Of a DNA stretch of 64,000 nt, positions 1-12,380 are shown piece after piece. The position numbers and the translations under genes are program-made. The first letter of the stretch is position 1. Each line of letters begins with the position of its first letter. Source of the stretch: Hordeum vulgare subsp. vulgare (lineage: Eukaryota; Streptophyta; Magnoliopsida; Poales; Poaceae); NCBI RefSeq assembly GCF_904849725.1, contig NC_058519.1, positions 534,324,316 through 534,388,315 on the forward strand, in the 5' to 3' direction. Below the pieces are notes generated by a model, which saw only the letters and a list, made by a program, of their open reading frames with translations, had not been told where the DNA came from and made no database searches.

Positions 1-435
1 TGCTAGTCGCTTTCCTAGCCGAACTGGCTCAGCAGGACGACGTATCTCAGTTTTCGTCACGTACACGTTTGTTAAGGCCCAAGATTGATCTAGCAGTCGG
101 CCCATACAGTTTTTCACGTCCACATGTGCTTTTGGTTTAGTACCACCTCGAATGTTGTTGAGTAAGGAAGCGTACGCAGCCTTATAAAGGTAGCAACTTC
201 CATCCATTTCATTTGCACGAGCGGCATAGTCATGCTAAAAAGGAAAATTACTATACACTATGTGTGAACTTGAGTTTGGTTCAGTCAAAACCGATGATCG
301 AACCGAATTATTGGTTCCAAAAAATATCGATTATGCAATTTTTAAGGGACCGACCGGTCTACAGTTTAAAGAAACCGAAATATTTTAATACCCAAAAAAC
401 GGACCGATTGGCTCGGTTAAACCGAATGCCCAGGC
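1..435. other. Unassigned flank, no gene seen
   Basis: I see no recognisable coding domain or element terminus here. The stretch is AT-rich and holds several short GGTT/AACC-type motifs, such as accgaattattggttcc. Similarity to the repeat at 20322 begins abruptly at about 436, so a junction (deletion or insertion boundary) lies there. An 86-codon open frame at 213-473 crosses that junction and is probably chance. Confidence 0.5.
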
Positions 436-1209
436 CTAGATACGGTCAAAGGGTTGTTTGCCTGGCTCAATAAAGTATCCGGGGTCTTCAAAGTCTTCTG
501 GTCCAATTCCCTCGTCAACGACGTAATCTATCGTCGCAATTTAATGGGCAAAAATAAGAGCACGACAAAAACAGAGAAAAAAGTCTTCCTAAAAATGTCA
601 TGCCAATTTTGTAAAATAGTAGGGTACTTATAAGCTTGGTAAAAGTTATTGGATTCTGGTTTTGAAGTTTAAAATTTTTTGGAAACCATTTTAAGATATA
701 GTGAAAATTACACAAGTTATACCATTAAATTGGAATTACTGTATTTGGACTATTATTTTATCCTGGTTTTTTTTGCAAATTTTAAATAATTTGGAAACAA
801 AAAGGGGTGATGTGCCTTCTCGGCCAAAACTGACGCGAGCACAGCAGGCACAGATGAAATGTGCCGAGGGCGAAGGGGTGCGCGCAACAGGTTTCAATTT
901 AAACATGCACGTGGGCCCCTTCTCTCAGCGAGAGAGAGAGGCAGGGAGAGACTAACGCACGGGTCCCACCCTGCAGTCGTCATCTACCTCTTGACAGGGG
1001 CGAGGGGGAGCTCACCAGCGGCGTTTCCAGCCACAGCGACACAACCGAAGGTCAACTACGTGTTCGACGTCATCCCGCGCTTCGGTGGGTGGTAGAGGCA
1101 ATCGCTGGCATCGAGGGAATCATTGACGAGGAGAACCCACATGGCGGTGGTTCGGCTCGGGGTCAAAAGGCTCGCTCCTGCGTAAATCACATGAGATGCA
1201 GAGGGGGTA
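436..1209. repeat. Copy A (left part) of a duplicated LTR-type sequence
   Basis: This segment aligns with 20322-21160 (copy B), starting at tagatacggtcaaagggttg versus tagacacggtcaaagggttg, with small indels. It stops at the CACTA insertion point after GTA at 1207-1209. The alignment with copy B resumes at 17570. Copy A therefore is one sequence interrupted by the transposon. The sequence is GC-rich in its right part and shows no conserved coding domain. Confidence 0.85.
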
Positions 1210-1242
1210 CACTACTGAAATTCAGAAATTTGCCGTCTGCCA
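1210..1242 (+). repeat. CACTA left terminal inverted repeat
   Basis: It starts CACTACTG and continues into TTTGCCGTCTGCC. It pairs with the right end at 17534-17566 with about two mismatches over 33 bp. It is flanked by the GTA duplication at 1207-1209. Confidence 0.92.
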
Positions 1243-1404
1243 TGGCAGACGGCAAAGGGGGGATCCACGGACGGCAAAGGCTTTGTCATCGGTGAGCAGA
1301 CGGCAAACTAGACGGTAAAAAAAATCCGGTGAAGAGGTTCTTTGCCGTCTGCTTTTGTAAAGCGGACAGCAAAGAATCTTTGCCATGAGGGGGCAGACGG
1401 CAAA
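1233..1404. repeat. CACTA left subterminal repeats (outer part)
   Basis: Copies of TTTGCCGTCTGC and its inverse GCAGACGGCAAA alternate through this stretch. In En/Spm-type elements such subterminal motifs bind the element's DNA-binding protein. The nested Copia separates this part from the remaining subterminal repeats at 10388-10694. Confidence 0.8.
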
Positions 1405-1408
1405 TTAA

Positions 1409-3227
1409 TGTTGGAATTATGCCCTAGAGGCAATAATAAATATAGTTATTATTATAATTCCTGTATCAAAATAATTGTTTATTATCCATGCTATAATTGT
1501 ATTGAATGAAGACTCATTTACATGTGTGGATACATAGACAAAACACTGTCCCTAGCAAGCCTCTAGTTGGCTAGCCAGTTGATCAAAGATAGTCAGTGTC
1601 TTCTGATTATGAACAAGGTGTTGTTGCTTGATAACTGGATCACGTCATTAGGAGAATCACGTGATGGACTAGACCCAAACTAATAGACGTAGCATGTTGA
1701 TCGTGTCATTTTGTTGCTACTGTTTTTCTGCGTGTCAAGTATTTGTTCCTATGACCATGAGATCATATAACTCACTAACACCGGAGGAATACTTTGTGTG
1801 TATCAAACATTGCAACGTAACTGGGTGACTATAAAGATGCTCTACAGGTATCTTCGAAGGTGTTCGTTGAGTTAGTATGGATCAAGACTGGGATTTGTCA
1901 CTCCGTGTGACGGAGAGGTATCTCGGGGCCCACTCGGTAATACAACATCACACACAAGCCTTGCAAGCAATGTGACTTAGTGTAAGTTGCGGGATCTTGT
2001 ATTACGGAACGACTAAAGAGACTTGCCGGTAAACGAGATTGAAATAGGTATGCGGATACTGACGATCGAATCTCGGGCAAGTAACATACCGAAGGACAAA
2101 GGGAATGACATACACGATTATATGAATCCTTGGCACTGAGGTTCAAACGATAAGATCTTCGTAGAATATGTAGGATCCAATATGGGCATCCAGGTCCCGC
2201 TATTGGATATTGACCGAGGAGTCTCTCGGGTCATGTCTACATAGTTCTCGAACCCGCAGGGTCTGCACACTTAAGGTTCGACGTTGTTTTATGCGTATTT
2301 GAGTTATATGGTTGGTTACCGTATGTTGTTCGGGGTCCCAGATGAGATCATGGACGTCACGAGGGTTTCCAGAATGTTCCGGAAACAAAGATTGATATAT
2401 AGGATGACCTCATTTGATTACCGGAAGGTTTTCGGAGTTACCGGGAATGTACCGGGAATGACGAATGGGTTCCGGGAGTTCACCGGGGGGGCAACCCACC
2501 CCGGGGAAGCCCATAGGCCTTGGGGGTGGCACACCAGCCCTTAGTGGGCTGGTGGGACAGCCCAAGAAGGCCCTATACGCCATAGGAAGAAAATCAAAGA
2601 GAAAAGAAAAAAAAAAGGAGGAGGTGGGAAAGGGAAGAAGGACTCCACCCACCAAACCAAGTTGGACTCGGTTTGGGGGGGAGACCTTGCCCCCTTGGCT
2701 CGGCCGACCCCCTTGGGGCTCCTTGAGACCCAAGGCAAGGCTCCCCCTCTTCCCCCTATATATACGGAGGTTTTAGGGCTGATTTGAGATGACTTTTCCA
2801 CGGCAGCCCGACCACATACCTCCACGGTTTTTCCTCTAGATCGCGTTTCTGCGGAGCTCGGGCGGAGCCCTGCTGATACAAGATCATCACCAACCTCTGG
2901 AGCGCCGTCACGCTGCTGGAGAACTCTTCTACCTCTCTGTCTCTCTTGCTGGATCAAGAAGGCCGAGATCATCGTCGAGCTGTACGTGTGCTGAACGCGG
3001 AGGTGCCGTCCGTTCGGCACTAGATCGTGGGACTGATCGCGGGACGGTTCGCGGGGAGGATCTAGGGACGTGAGGACGTTCCACTACATCAACCGCGTTC
3101 ACTAACGCTTCTGTTGTACGGTCTACAAGGGTACGTAGATCACACATCCCCTCTCGTAGATGGACATCACCATGATAGGTCTTCGTGCGCGTAGGAATTT
3201 TTTTTTCCCATGCGACGTTCCCCAACA
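1409..3227 (+). repeat. 5' LTR of Angela-type Copia
   Basis: It is 1819 bp, begins TGTTGG and ends CCAACA, and is directly repeated at 8515-10332. The TATA box TATATATA at 2757-2764 is in the position expected for the BARE-type promoter. Open frames on either strand inside it are LTR sequence, not genes. Confidence 0.95.
2757..2764 (+). promoter_or_regulatory. TATA box of the Angela-type 5' LTR
   Basis: TATATATA sits about 470 bp before the LTR end, after a C-rich stretch. The same motif recurs at 9863-9870 in the 3' LTR. This would drive the genomic RNA. Confidence 0.75.
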
Positions 3228-3228
3228 G

Positions 3229-3241
3229 TGGCATCATGAGC
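3229..3241 (+). other. Primer binding site of the Angela-type Copia (diverged)
   Basis: TGGCATCATGAGC begins 1 bp after the LTR. It resembles TGGTATCAGAGC, the initiator-Met tRNA complement used by Copia elements, but has changed bases. Confidence 0.7.
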
Positions 3242-4482
3242 TAGGTTCATGCGTAGATGTCTTCTCGAGTAGAACACAAAAGTTTTTGTGGGCAGTGATG
3301 TGCGTTTTGCTGCCCTCCTTAGTCTTTTCTTGATTCCGCGGCATTGTTGGATTGAAGCGGCTTGGACCGACATTACTCGTACGCTTACAAGAGACTGGTT
3401 TCATCGCTACGAGTAACCCCGTTGCTCAAAGATGACTGGCAAGTATCAGTTTCTCCAACTTTAGTTGAATCGGATTTGACCGAGGAGGTCCTTGGATGAG
3501 GTTAAATAACAACTCATATATCTCCGTTGTGGTGTTTGCGTAAGTAAGATGCGATCCTACTAGATACCCATGGTCACCACGTAAAACATGCAACAACAAA
3601 ATTAGAGGACGTCTAACTTGTTTTTGCAGGGTATGCTTGTGATGTGATATGGCCAACGATGTGATGTGATATATTGGATGTATGAGATGATCATGTTGTA
3701 ATAGATAATATCGACTTGCACGTCGATGGTACGGCAACCGGCAGGAGCCATAGGGTTGTCTTTATACTAACGTTTGTGCTTGCAGATGCGTTTACTATTT
3801 TGCTAGGATGTAGCTTTAGTAGTAATAGCATGAGTAGCACGACAACCCCGATGGCGACACGTTGATGGAGATCATGGTGCGGCGCCGGTGACAAGAAGAT
3901 CGTGCCGGTGCTTTGGTGATGGAGATCAAGGAGCACGTGATGATGGCCATATCATGTCACTTATGAATTGCATGTGATGTTAATCCTTTTATGCACCTTA
4001 TTTTGCTTAGAACGACGGTAGCATTATGAGGTGATCTCTCACTAAAATTTCAAGACGAAATTGTGTTCTCCCCGACTGTGCACCTTGCTACAGTTCGTCG
4101 TTTCGAGACACCACGTGATGATCGGGTGTGATAGACTCAACGTTCACATACAACGGGTGCAAAATAGTTGCGCACGCGGAACACTCGGGTTAAGCTTGAC
4201 GAGCCTAGCATGTGCAGACATGGCCTTGGAACACATGAGACCGAAAGGTCGATCATGAATCATATATATGATATGATTAGCATAGGGATGCTTACCACTG
4301 AAACTATGCTCAACTCACGTGATGATCGGACTTGAGCTAGTGTAAGTGGATCATGAACCACTCAAATGACTAGAGAGATGTACTTTTTTGAGTGGGAGTT
4401 TAGCGAATCATTTGATTAAGTTAAACTCTAATTATCTTGAACATAGTCTAAGTCCACTTTGAATATATTTGTGTTGTAGATC
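3242..4482 (+). other. Untranslated leader of the Angela-type Copia
   Basis: This is 1.24 kb between the primer site and the gag start codon. No supported gene was seen. The long leader is usual for BARE-type elements. Confidence 0.7.
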
Positions 4483-7400
4483 ATGGCTCACACGACAGTC
4501 ACCCTGAATTTTAATACGTTCCTAGAGAAAGCTAAGTTGAAAGATGATGGAAGCAACTTTGTAGACTGGGCTCGTAATCTTAAGCTAATCTTACAAGCTG
4601 GGAAGAAGGATTATGTCCTTAATGCTGCGCTAGGAGATGAACCACCCGCTACGGCTGATCAGGATGTTAAGAACGCTTGGTTAGCACGTAAGGAGGACTA
4701 CTCAGTAGTTCAATGTGCAGTCTTGTATGGCTTAGAACCGGGACTTCAACGTCGCTTTTAGCGTCATGGAGCATTTGAGATGTTCCAGGAGTTGAAGTTT
4801 ATCTTTCAGAAGAACGCCCGGATCGAGAGGTATGAGACCTCCGATAAATTCTATGCTTGCAAGATGGAGGAGAACTCGTCTGTCAGTGAACATGTGCTCA
4901 AAATGTCTGGGTACTCAAACCGTCTAGCTGAGCTGGGGATTGAACTCCCGCAAGAGGCTATCACTGACAGAATCCTTCAATCACTGCCGCCAAGCTATAA
5001 AGGCTTTGTGTTGAACTACAACATGCAAGGGATGAACAAGTCTCCCGGCGAGTTGTTTGCGATGCTGAAAGTCGCAGAGTCTGAACTCCGTAAAGAGCAT
5101 CAAGTGTTGATGGTGAATAAGACCACTAGTTTCAAGAGAAACGGCAAAGGCAAGAAGGGTAATTCAAAGAAGAGCGGCAAGCCTGTTGCCAATCCGACGA
5201 AGAAACTCAAAGCTGGACCTAAGCCTGAAACAGAGTGTTACTATTGCAAGGGTATGGGTCACTGGAAGCGCAATTACCCCAAGTATCTGGCAGATAAGAA
5301 GGCGGCCAAAGAAAAATCAGGTATATTTGATATACATGTTATTGATGTGTACATAACCGGCTCTCGTAGTAGTGCCTGGGTATTCGATACCGGTTCTGTT
5401 GCTCATATTTGCAACTCGAAACAGGAACTGCGGAATAGACGAAGGCTGGCGAAAGATGAAGTGACGATGCGTGTAGGAAATGGTTCCAAGGTTGATGCAA
5501 TCGCCGTCGGCACAGTTTCACTTCAGTTACCATCAGGATTAGTTATGAACTTGAATCATTGTTATTTAGTGCCTGCGTTGAGCATGAACATTATATCTGG
5601 ATCTTGTTTATTGCGAGACGGTTACTCTTTTAAGTCAAAGAATAATGGTTGTTCTATTTCTATGAGTAACATCTTTTATGGTCATGCACCCAATGTGAGA
5701 GGATTGTTCATATTGAATCTTGATAGCGATACACACATACATAACATTGAGACCAAAAGAGTTAGAGTTAACAATGATAGCGCCATATTTTTGTGGCACT
5801 GCCGCTTAGGTCATATTGGTGTAAAGCGCATGAAGAAACTCCATGCCGATGGACTTTTGGAGTCACTTGACTTTGATTCACTTGACACGTGCGAACCATG
5901 CCTCATGGGCAAGATGACTAAAACTCCGTTCTTCGGAACAATGGAGCGTGCAAGTGACTTGTTGGAAATCATACATACCGATGTGTGTGGTCCGATGAGC
6001 GTAGAGGCACGCGGCGGACATCGTTATTTTCTCACCTTCACTGACGATTTGAGTAGATATGGTTATGTCTACTTAATGAAGCACAAGTCTGAAACATTTG
6101 AAAAGTTCAAGCAATTTCAGAGTGAAGTTGAAAATCATCGTAACAAGAAGATCAAGTTCCTACGGTCTGATCGTGGGGGTGAATATCTGAGTTTTGAGTT
6201 TGGTGCTCACTTAAGACAATGTGGAATTGTTTCACAGTTGACACCGCCTGGAACACCACAGCGTAATGGTGTGTCCGAACGTTGTAATCGTACTTTATTA
6301 GAGATGGTGCGATCTATGATGTCTCTTACCGATTTGCCGTTATCGTTTTGGGGTTATGCATTAGAAACAGCTGCATTCACTTTAAATAGGGCACCATCAA
6401 AATCCGTTGAGACGACACCATACGAACTGTGGTATGGCAAAAGGCTAAAGTTGTCGTTACTTAAAGTTTGGGGATGTGATGCTTATGTCAAAAAGCTTCA
6501 GCATAAAAAGCTGGAACCCAAAGTGGAAAGGTGCGTCTTCATAGGTTACCCAAAAGAGACAGTTGGGTACACCTTCTATCTCAAATCCGAGGGCAAAGTG
6601 TTTGTTGCTAAAAACGGAGCTTTTCTCGAGAAGGAGTTTCTCTCGAGAGAATTGAGTGGGAGGAAGATAGAACTTGACGAGGTTTTCGAACCTCTCATCC
6701 CTCTGGATGGTGGCGCAGCGCAAGGGGAAACCGCTGTCGTTGCGACGCCGGTTGAGGAGGAAGTTAATGATAAAGATCATGAAACTCCGGTTCAAGTTTC
6801 TGTCGAACCACGCAGGTCGACGAGACCACGTGCTGCTCCGGAGTGGTACGGTAATCCCGTCTTATCAATCATGTTGTTGGACAACAATGAACCTGCAAAT
6901 TATGAAGAAGCAATGGTGGGCCCAGATTCCAACAAATGGCTAGAAGCCATGAAATCCGAGATAGGATCCATGTATGAGAACAAAGTGTGGACTTTGGAAG
7001 TACTGCCTGAGGGCCGCAAGGCTATTCAGAACAAATGGATCTTTAAGAGGAAGACGGACGCTGACGGCAATGTGACCGTTTATAAAGCTCGACTTGTGGC
7101 AAAGGGTTTTTCACAAGTTCAAGGAGTTGACTACGATGAGACATTCTCACCCGTAGCGATGCTTAAGTCCGTCAGAATCATGTTAGCAATAGCTGCATTT
7201 TTCGATTATGAAATCTGGCAGATGGATGTCAAAACGGCGTTCCTTAACGGTTTCCTTAAGGAAGAATTGTATATGATGCAACCCGAAGGTTTTGTCGATC
7301 CTAAGAATGCTAACAAGGTGTGCAAGCTCCAGCGATCCATTTATGGACTGGTGCAAGCATCTTGGAGTTGGAACAAACGCTTTGATGACGTGATCAAAGC

Positions 7401-8462
7401 ATTTGGGTTTATACAAGTGGTTGGAGAATCTTGTATTTACAAGAAAGTGAGTGGGAGCTCTGTGGCGTTTCTAATATTGTATGTGGATGACATATTGGTG
7501 ATTGGAAACAACGTAGAGTTTTTGGAGAGCATAAAGGATTACTTGAATAAAAGTTTCTCTATGAAGGACCTAGGAGAAGCTGCTTACATTCTAGGCATTA
7601 AGATCTACAGGGATAGATCAAAACACCTGATAGGACTTTCACAAAGCACATACCTTGATAAAGTTTTGAAGAGGTTCAAAATGGAACAGTCCAAGAAAGG
7701 GTTCTTGCCAGTTTTACAAGGTAGGAGATTGAGTAAGACTCAGTGCCCAGCAACTGATGAGGATAGAGAGCATATGCGCACCGTCCCCTATGCTTCAGCC
7801 ATAGGTTCTATCATGTATGCAATGTTGTGCACTAGACCGGACGTTAGCCTGGCCATAAGTATGGCAGGTAGGTTCCAGAGTAATCCAGGAGTGGGTCACT
7901 GGACGGCGGTCAAAATATCCTGAAGTACCTGAAAAGGACTAAGGAGATGTTTCTTGTGTATGGAGGTGACGAAGAGCTCGCCGTAAAAGGTTACGTCGAT
8001 GCAAGCTTTGACACAGATCCGGACGACTCTAAGTCGCAAACTGGATACGTATTTATTCTTAATGGGGGTGCGGTAAGCTGGTGCAGTTCCAAGCAAAGCG
8101 TCGTAGCAGATTCTACATGTGAAGCGGAGTACATGGCTGCCTCGGAGGCGGCTAAGGAGGGTGTCTGGATGAAGCAATTCATGACGGATCTTGGAATGGT
8201 GCCAAGCGCACTGAATCCAATAACCTTGTTCTATGACAACACGGATGCCATTGCCTTAGCAAAGGAACCACGGTTTCACAAGAAGTCCATACACATCAAA
8301 CGATGCTTCAACCTCATCTGCGACTACGTCGAAGGGGGGGACGTAAATATATGCAAAGTGCACACGGATCTGAATGTAGCAGACCCGCTGACTAAACCTC
8401 TTCCACGGGCAAAGCATGATCAACACCAGAACTGTATGGGTGTTAGATTTATTACAATGTAA
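4483..8462 (+). pseudogene. gag-pol polyprotein of Angela-type Copia, broken in two places
   Basis: The reading frame starts at ATG 4483 (MAHTTVTLNF). An in-frame TAG at 4759-4761 cuts Gag after about 92 codons, and the same frame reopens at once. The domains that follow are: Gag; a zinc knuckle at about 5245-5290 reading CYYCKGMGHWKRNY, whose last ligand is Tyr instead of Cys; aspartic protease (FDTGS near 5384); a pre-integrase zinc domain (HCRLGH, later CEPC); integrase (HTDVCGP, SDRGGE); and reverse transcriptase with YVDDIL near 7480. A one-base loss in an A-run at about 7911-7916 shifts the frame and gives a stop at 7921-7923. RNase H continues in another frame from 7947 to the stop at 8462. 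Full-length protein cannot be made. Confidence 0.93.
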
Positions 8463-8502
8463 TTCGCATGATGATGTGAGGGCTAGATTATTGACTCTAG
8501 TG

Positions 8503-8514
8503 CAAGTGGGAGAC
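8503..8514 (+). other. Polypurine tract of the Angela-type Copia
   Basis: The purine-rich AAGTGGGAGA lies directly before the 3' LTR start at 8515. This is the expected plus-strand DNA primer site. Confidence 0.65.
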
Positions 8515-10332
8515 TGTTGGAATTATGCCCTAGAGGCAATAATAAATATAGTTATTATTATAATTCCTGTATCAAGATAATCGTTTATTATCCATGCTAT
8601 AATTGTATTGAATGAAGACTCATTTACATGTGTGGATACATAGACAAAACACTGTCCCTAGCAAGCCTCTAGTTGGCTAGCCAGTTGATCAAAGATAGTC
8701 AGTGTCTTCTGATTATGAACAAGGTGTCGTTGCTTGATAACTGGATCACGTCATTAGGAGAATCACGTGATGGACTAGACCCAAACTAATAGACGTAGCA
8801 TGTTGATCGTGTCATTTTGTTGCTACTGTTTTTCTGCGTGTCAAGTATTTGTTCCTATGACCATGAGATCATATAACTCACTAACACCGGAGGAATACTT
8901 TGTGTGTATCAAACGTTGCAACGTAACTGGGTGACTATAAAGATGCTCTACAAGTATCTCCGAAGGTGTTCGTTGAGTTAGTATGGATCAAGACTGGGAT
9001 TTGTCACTCCGTGTGACGGAGAGGTATCTCGAGGCCCACTCGGTAATACAACATCACACACAAGCCTTGCAAGCAATGTGACTTAGTGTAAGTTGCGGGA
9101 TCTTGTATTACGGAACGAGTAAAGAGACTTGCCGGTAAACGAGATTGAAATAGGCATGCGGATACTGACGATCGAATCTCGGGCAAGTAACATACCGAAG
9201 GACAAAGGGAATGACATACGGGATTATATGAATCCTTGGCACTAAGGTTCAAACGATAAGATCTTCGTAGAATATGTAGGATCAAATATGGGCATCCAGG
9301 TCCCGGTATTGGATATTGACCGAGGAGTCTCTCGGGTCATGTCTACATAGTTCTCGAACCCGCAGGGTCTGCACACTTAAGGTTCAACGTTGTTTTATGC
9401 GTATTTGAGTTATATGGTTGGTAATCGAATGTTGTTCGGAGTCCCGGATGAGATCACGGACGTCACGAGGGTTTCCGGAATGGTCCGGAAACGAAGATTG
9501 ATATATAGTATGACCTCATTTGATTACCGGAAGGTTTTCGGAGTTACCGAGAATGTACCGGGAATGACGAATGGGTTCCGGGAGTTCACCGGGGGGGCAA
9601 CCCACCCCGGGGGAAGCCCATAGGCCTTGGGGGTGGCACACCAGCCCTTAGTGGGCTGTTGGGACAGCCCAAGAAGGCCCTATGCGCCATAGGAAGAAAA
9701 TCAAAGAGAAAAGAAAAAAAAGGAGGAGGTGGGAAAGGGAAGAAGGACTCCACCCACCAAACCAAGTTGGACTCGGTTTGGGGGGGGAGACCTTCCCCCC
9801 TTTGCTTGGCCGACCCCCTTGGGGCTCCTTGAGCCCCAAGGCAAGGCTCCCCCTCTTCCCCCTATATATACGGAGGTTTTAGGGCTGATTTGAGACGACT
9901 TTTCCTCGGCAGCCCGACCACATACCTCCACGGTTTTTCCTATAGATCGCGTTTCTGCGGAGCTCGGGCGGAGCCCTGCTGAGACAAGATCATCACCAAC
10001 CTCTGGAGCGTCGTCACGCTGCCGGAGAACTCTTCTACCTATCCGTCTCTCTTGCTAGATCAAGAAGGCCGAGATCATCGTCGAGCTGTACGTGTGCTGA
10101 ACGCGGAGGTGCCGTCCGTTGGGCACTAGATCGTGGGACTGATCGCGGGACGGTTCGCGGGGCGGATCGAGGGACATGAGGACGTTCTACTACATCAACC
10201 GTGTTCACTAACGCTTCTGCTGTATGGTCTACAAGGGTACGTAGATCACACATCCCCTCTCGTAGATGAACATCACCATGATAGGTCTTCATGCGTGTAG
10301 GATTATTTTTTCCCATGTGACGTTCCCCAACA
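8515..10332 (+). repeat. 3' LTR of Angela-type Copia
   Basis: It is 1818 bp, a direct repeat of 1409-3227 with scattered substitutions (for example near 8578, 8729, 8914 and 8951). It ends CCCCAACA and is followed by the ATTAA duplication. Confidence 0.95.
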
Positions 10333-10387
10333 ATTAACAGGGACGGCATATACTGCAACGGCCTCGTTAAGTGTTAACGGCAGGCGT

Positions 10388-10694
10388 CTTCTCTTTGCCG
10401 TCTGTCGTCCCCCCCCCCTTTGCCATGTGGGGGTAGACGGCAAAGAGGGGAGAGAGGGGGGCTGATTCACCGCTTTGCCGTCTGTCCACCCCCCCCCCCC
10501 TTTGCCATGTGGGGGCAGACGGCAAAGAGGGGAAACGGAGGGGGAAGATTCCCCCCTTTGTCGTCTGCCCACCCCCCCTTTGACATGTGGGGGCAGACGA
10601 CAAAGAGGGGAGACAGAGGGGGCAGATTCCCTCCTTTGCCCTTTGCCGTCTGCCCACCCCCCTTTGCCATGTGGGGGCAGACGGCAAAGAGGGG
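10388..10694. repeat. CACTA subterminal array of four hairpin units
   Basis: Four roughly 55-60 bp units each read TTTGCCGTCTGYC, a run of C, CTTTGCCATGTGGGGG, then CAGACGGCAAAGAGGGG. Each unit is an imperfect inverted repeat that could fold on itself. They begin at about 10392, 10474, 10557 and 10640. Open frames across them on both strands are repeat translations. They belong to the left subterminal region, displaced by the Copia insertion. Confidence 0.88.
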
Positions 10695-10699
10695 AACCT

Positions 10700-11099
10700 G
10701 CCCCATTTTAATTTATTTTTTATTATATCCAGCATTTTTAACAATAATCAGGATATATATATATATATATATATTTTACATAAATAAATTTCTTTCCGTA
10801 CTCATAACCATATTAAAATAACTCTCATCCATAGTGCATACATATTATGCAAGTTGCATCCGTACCAAACCATATATTACACCAGTTTCATCCACATGCA
10901 TACAAAGTTTCATATATATCCATATACTACAGTAGTTTCAATACAAGACATGGTACAAGAAATCATCTTCAAGCATTCCATCAATATAATCCAAGCTTCC
11001 CGTGAAGTGAAGGTAATCTGCAAAATGACAAATAAGAAAGTTAGAAGAATAATACTACATTAAGAAGTGTATATATAGGTTATTTCGGAGAGAAATTAG
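10700..11099. other. AT-rich CACTA internal sequence, no gene seen
   Basis: It contains an (AT)n microsatellite at about 10752-10774 and otherwise unremarkable AT-rich DNA before the tandem array. Confidence 0.6.
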
Positions 11100-11455
11100 C
11101 TAAGTATAGACAATTTAGGTGCTAACTAAGCTAATTATGTCATTTAGGTGGAACCCTAGCTAACTATAGGTCGTTTCGGAGCTAACTTGGGTAAAATAGG
11201 TCATTCCGGAGCAAACTATGCTTACTAAGCCATTTTGGATCTAGCTAGGCTAATTATAGACCATTTAATACCTAAGTTAGGGGGAATAGGTCATCTTGCA
11301 GCTACGTAAGCCTTATTATGTAATTTAGGAGAGAACTTAGCTAATTGTAGGTAAATTTTTATTAAATAGGTCATTTTGGAGCTAACTAAGCTAATTATGT
11401 CATTTCGTAGGATAATTAGCCAATTTAGCCTTTCTTGGATGAGTCTAAGCTACGT

Positions 11456-11690
11456 AGAAGAAGAGAAAGAGAACAAGAAGTAAAAGAAGGAGGAGGAGAA
11501 GGAGAAGGAAGAGGATAAGAAGAAGAAAAGAAGAAGGATAAGGAGAAGGAGGAAGAAGGAGGAAGAAGAAGGAAAAGGAGGAGCTCCTTCTCCTTCTTCT
11601 CCTCCTTCTTCTCCTTCTTCTTATCCTCCTCCCTCTCCTTCTTCTTCTTCTCCTCTTCTTCTTCTTCCTTCCTTTCATTTTTCCTCTTTC
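11456..11690. repeat. Purine/pyrimidine mirror hairpin, first copy
   Basis: About 125 bp of GAA/GAG/AGG-rich DNA runs into about 105 bp of CTC/CTT-rich DNA around the centre GAGCTC at 11581-11586. One strand could fold into a long imperfect hairpin, and the homopurine tract could form triplex DNA. The Lys/Arg/Glu- and Ser-rich open frames here are products of this composition. Confidence 0.85.
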
Positions 11691-12145
11691 TTCTCCACTT
11701 GTCCCTTTCTTCGGGCTAAATTGGCTTAGAATGCCTTTTGGAGCTAATTATGTCATTTCGAGGATAATTAGCTAAGTATAGGTCATGTTTTATTAAATAG
11801 ACCATTTAGGAGCTAACTAAGCTAATTATGTCATCTAGGTGGAACCCTAGCTAACTATACGTCGTTTCGGAGCTAACTTGGGTAAAATAGGTCATTCCGG
11901 AGCAAACTATGCTTATTAAGCCATTTTGGATCTAGCTAGGCTAAGTATAGGCCATTTAATACCTAAGTTAGGGGGAATAGGTCATCTTGCAGCTACGTAA
12001 GCCTTATTATGTCATTTAGGAGAGAACTTAGCTAACTGTAGGTCATTTTTTATTAAATAGGTCATTTTGGAGCTAACTAAGCTAATTATGTCATTTCGTA
12101 GGATAATTAGCCAATTTAGCCTTTCTTGGATGAGTCGAAGCTACG

Positions 12146-12380
12146 TAGAAGAAGAGAAAGAGAAGAAGAAGTAAAAGAAGGAGGAGGAGGAGGAGGAGGA
12201 GAAGGAGAAGGAAGAGGAGAAGAAGAAGAAAAGAAGAAGGAGAAGGAGGAGGAAGAAGGAGGAGCTCCTTTTCCTTCTTCTCCTCCTTCTTCTCCTTCTT
12301 CTTATACTCCTCCCTCTCCTTCTTCTTCTGCTCCTCTTCTTCTTCCTTCCTTTCATTTTTCCTCTTTCTTCTCCTCTTGT
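12146..12380. repeat. Purine/pyrimidine mirror hairpin, second copy
   Basis: This is the counterpart of the first hairpin in the next tandem unit, centred on GAGCTC at 12262-12267. Its purine arm has more GGA repeats than the first copy, so the arms vary in length. Confidence 0.85.

Larger units (their letters stand above)
1409..10332 (+). mobile_element. Angela/BARE/WIS-type Copia LTR retrotransposon, 8.9 kb, defective
   Basis: Two direct LTRs (1409-3227 and 8515-10332) start TGTTGGAATTATGCC and end CCCCAACA. The element is flanked by a perfect 5-bp duplication ATTAA (1404-1408 and 10333-10337), so it is a complete insertion into the CACTA element. Order is LTR, leader, gag, protease, integrase, reverse transcriptase, RNase H, LTR, the Copia order. 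LTR sequence and length (about 1.82 kb) match what is known of the dominant Triticeae BARE/WIS/Angela group. The LTRs differ at many positions, so it is clearly older than the Copia at 38958. Confidence 0.95.

Noticed and set aside
8463..8514. Possible small gene after the Angela RNase H
   Set aside because: It is only the short spacer and polypurine tract before the 3' LTR.
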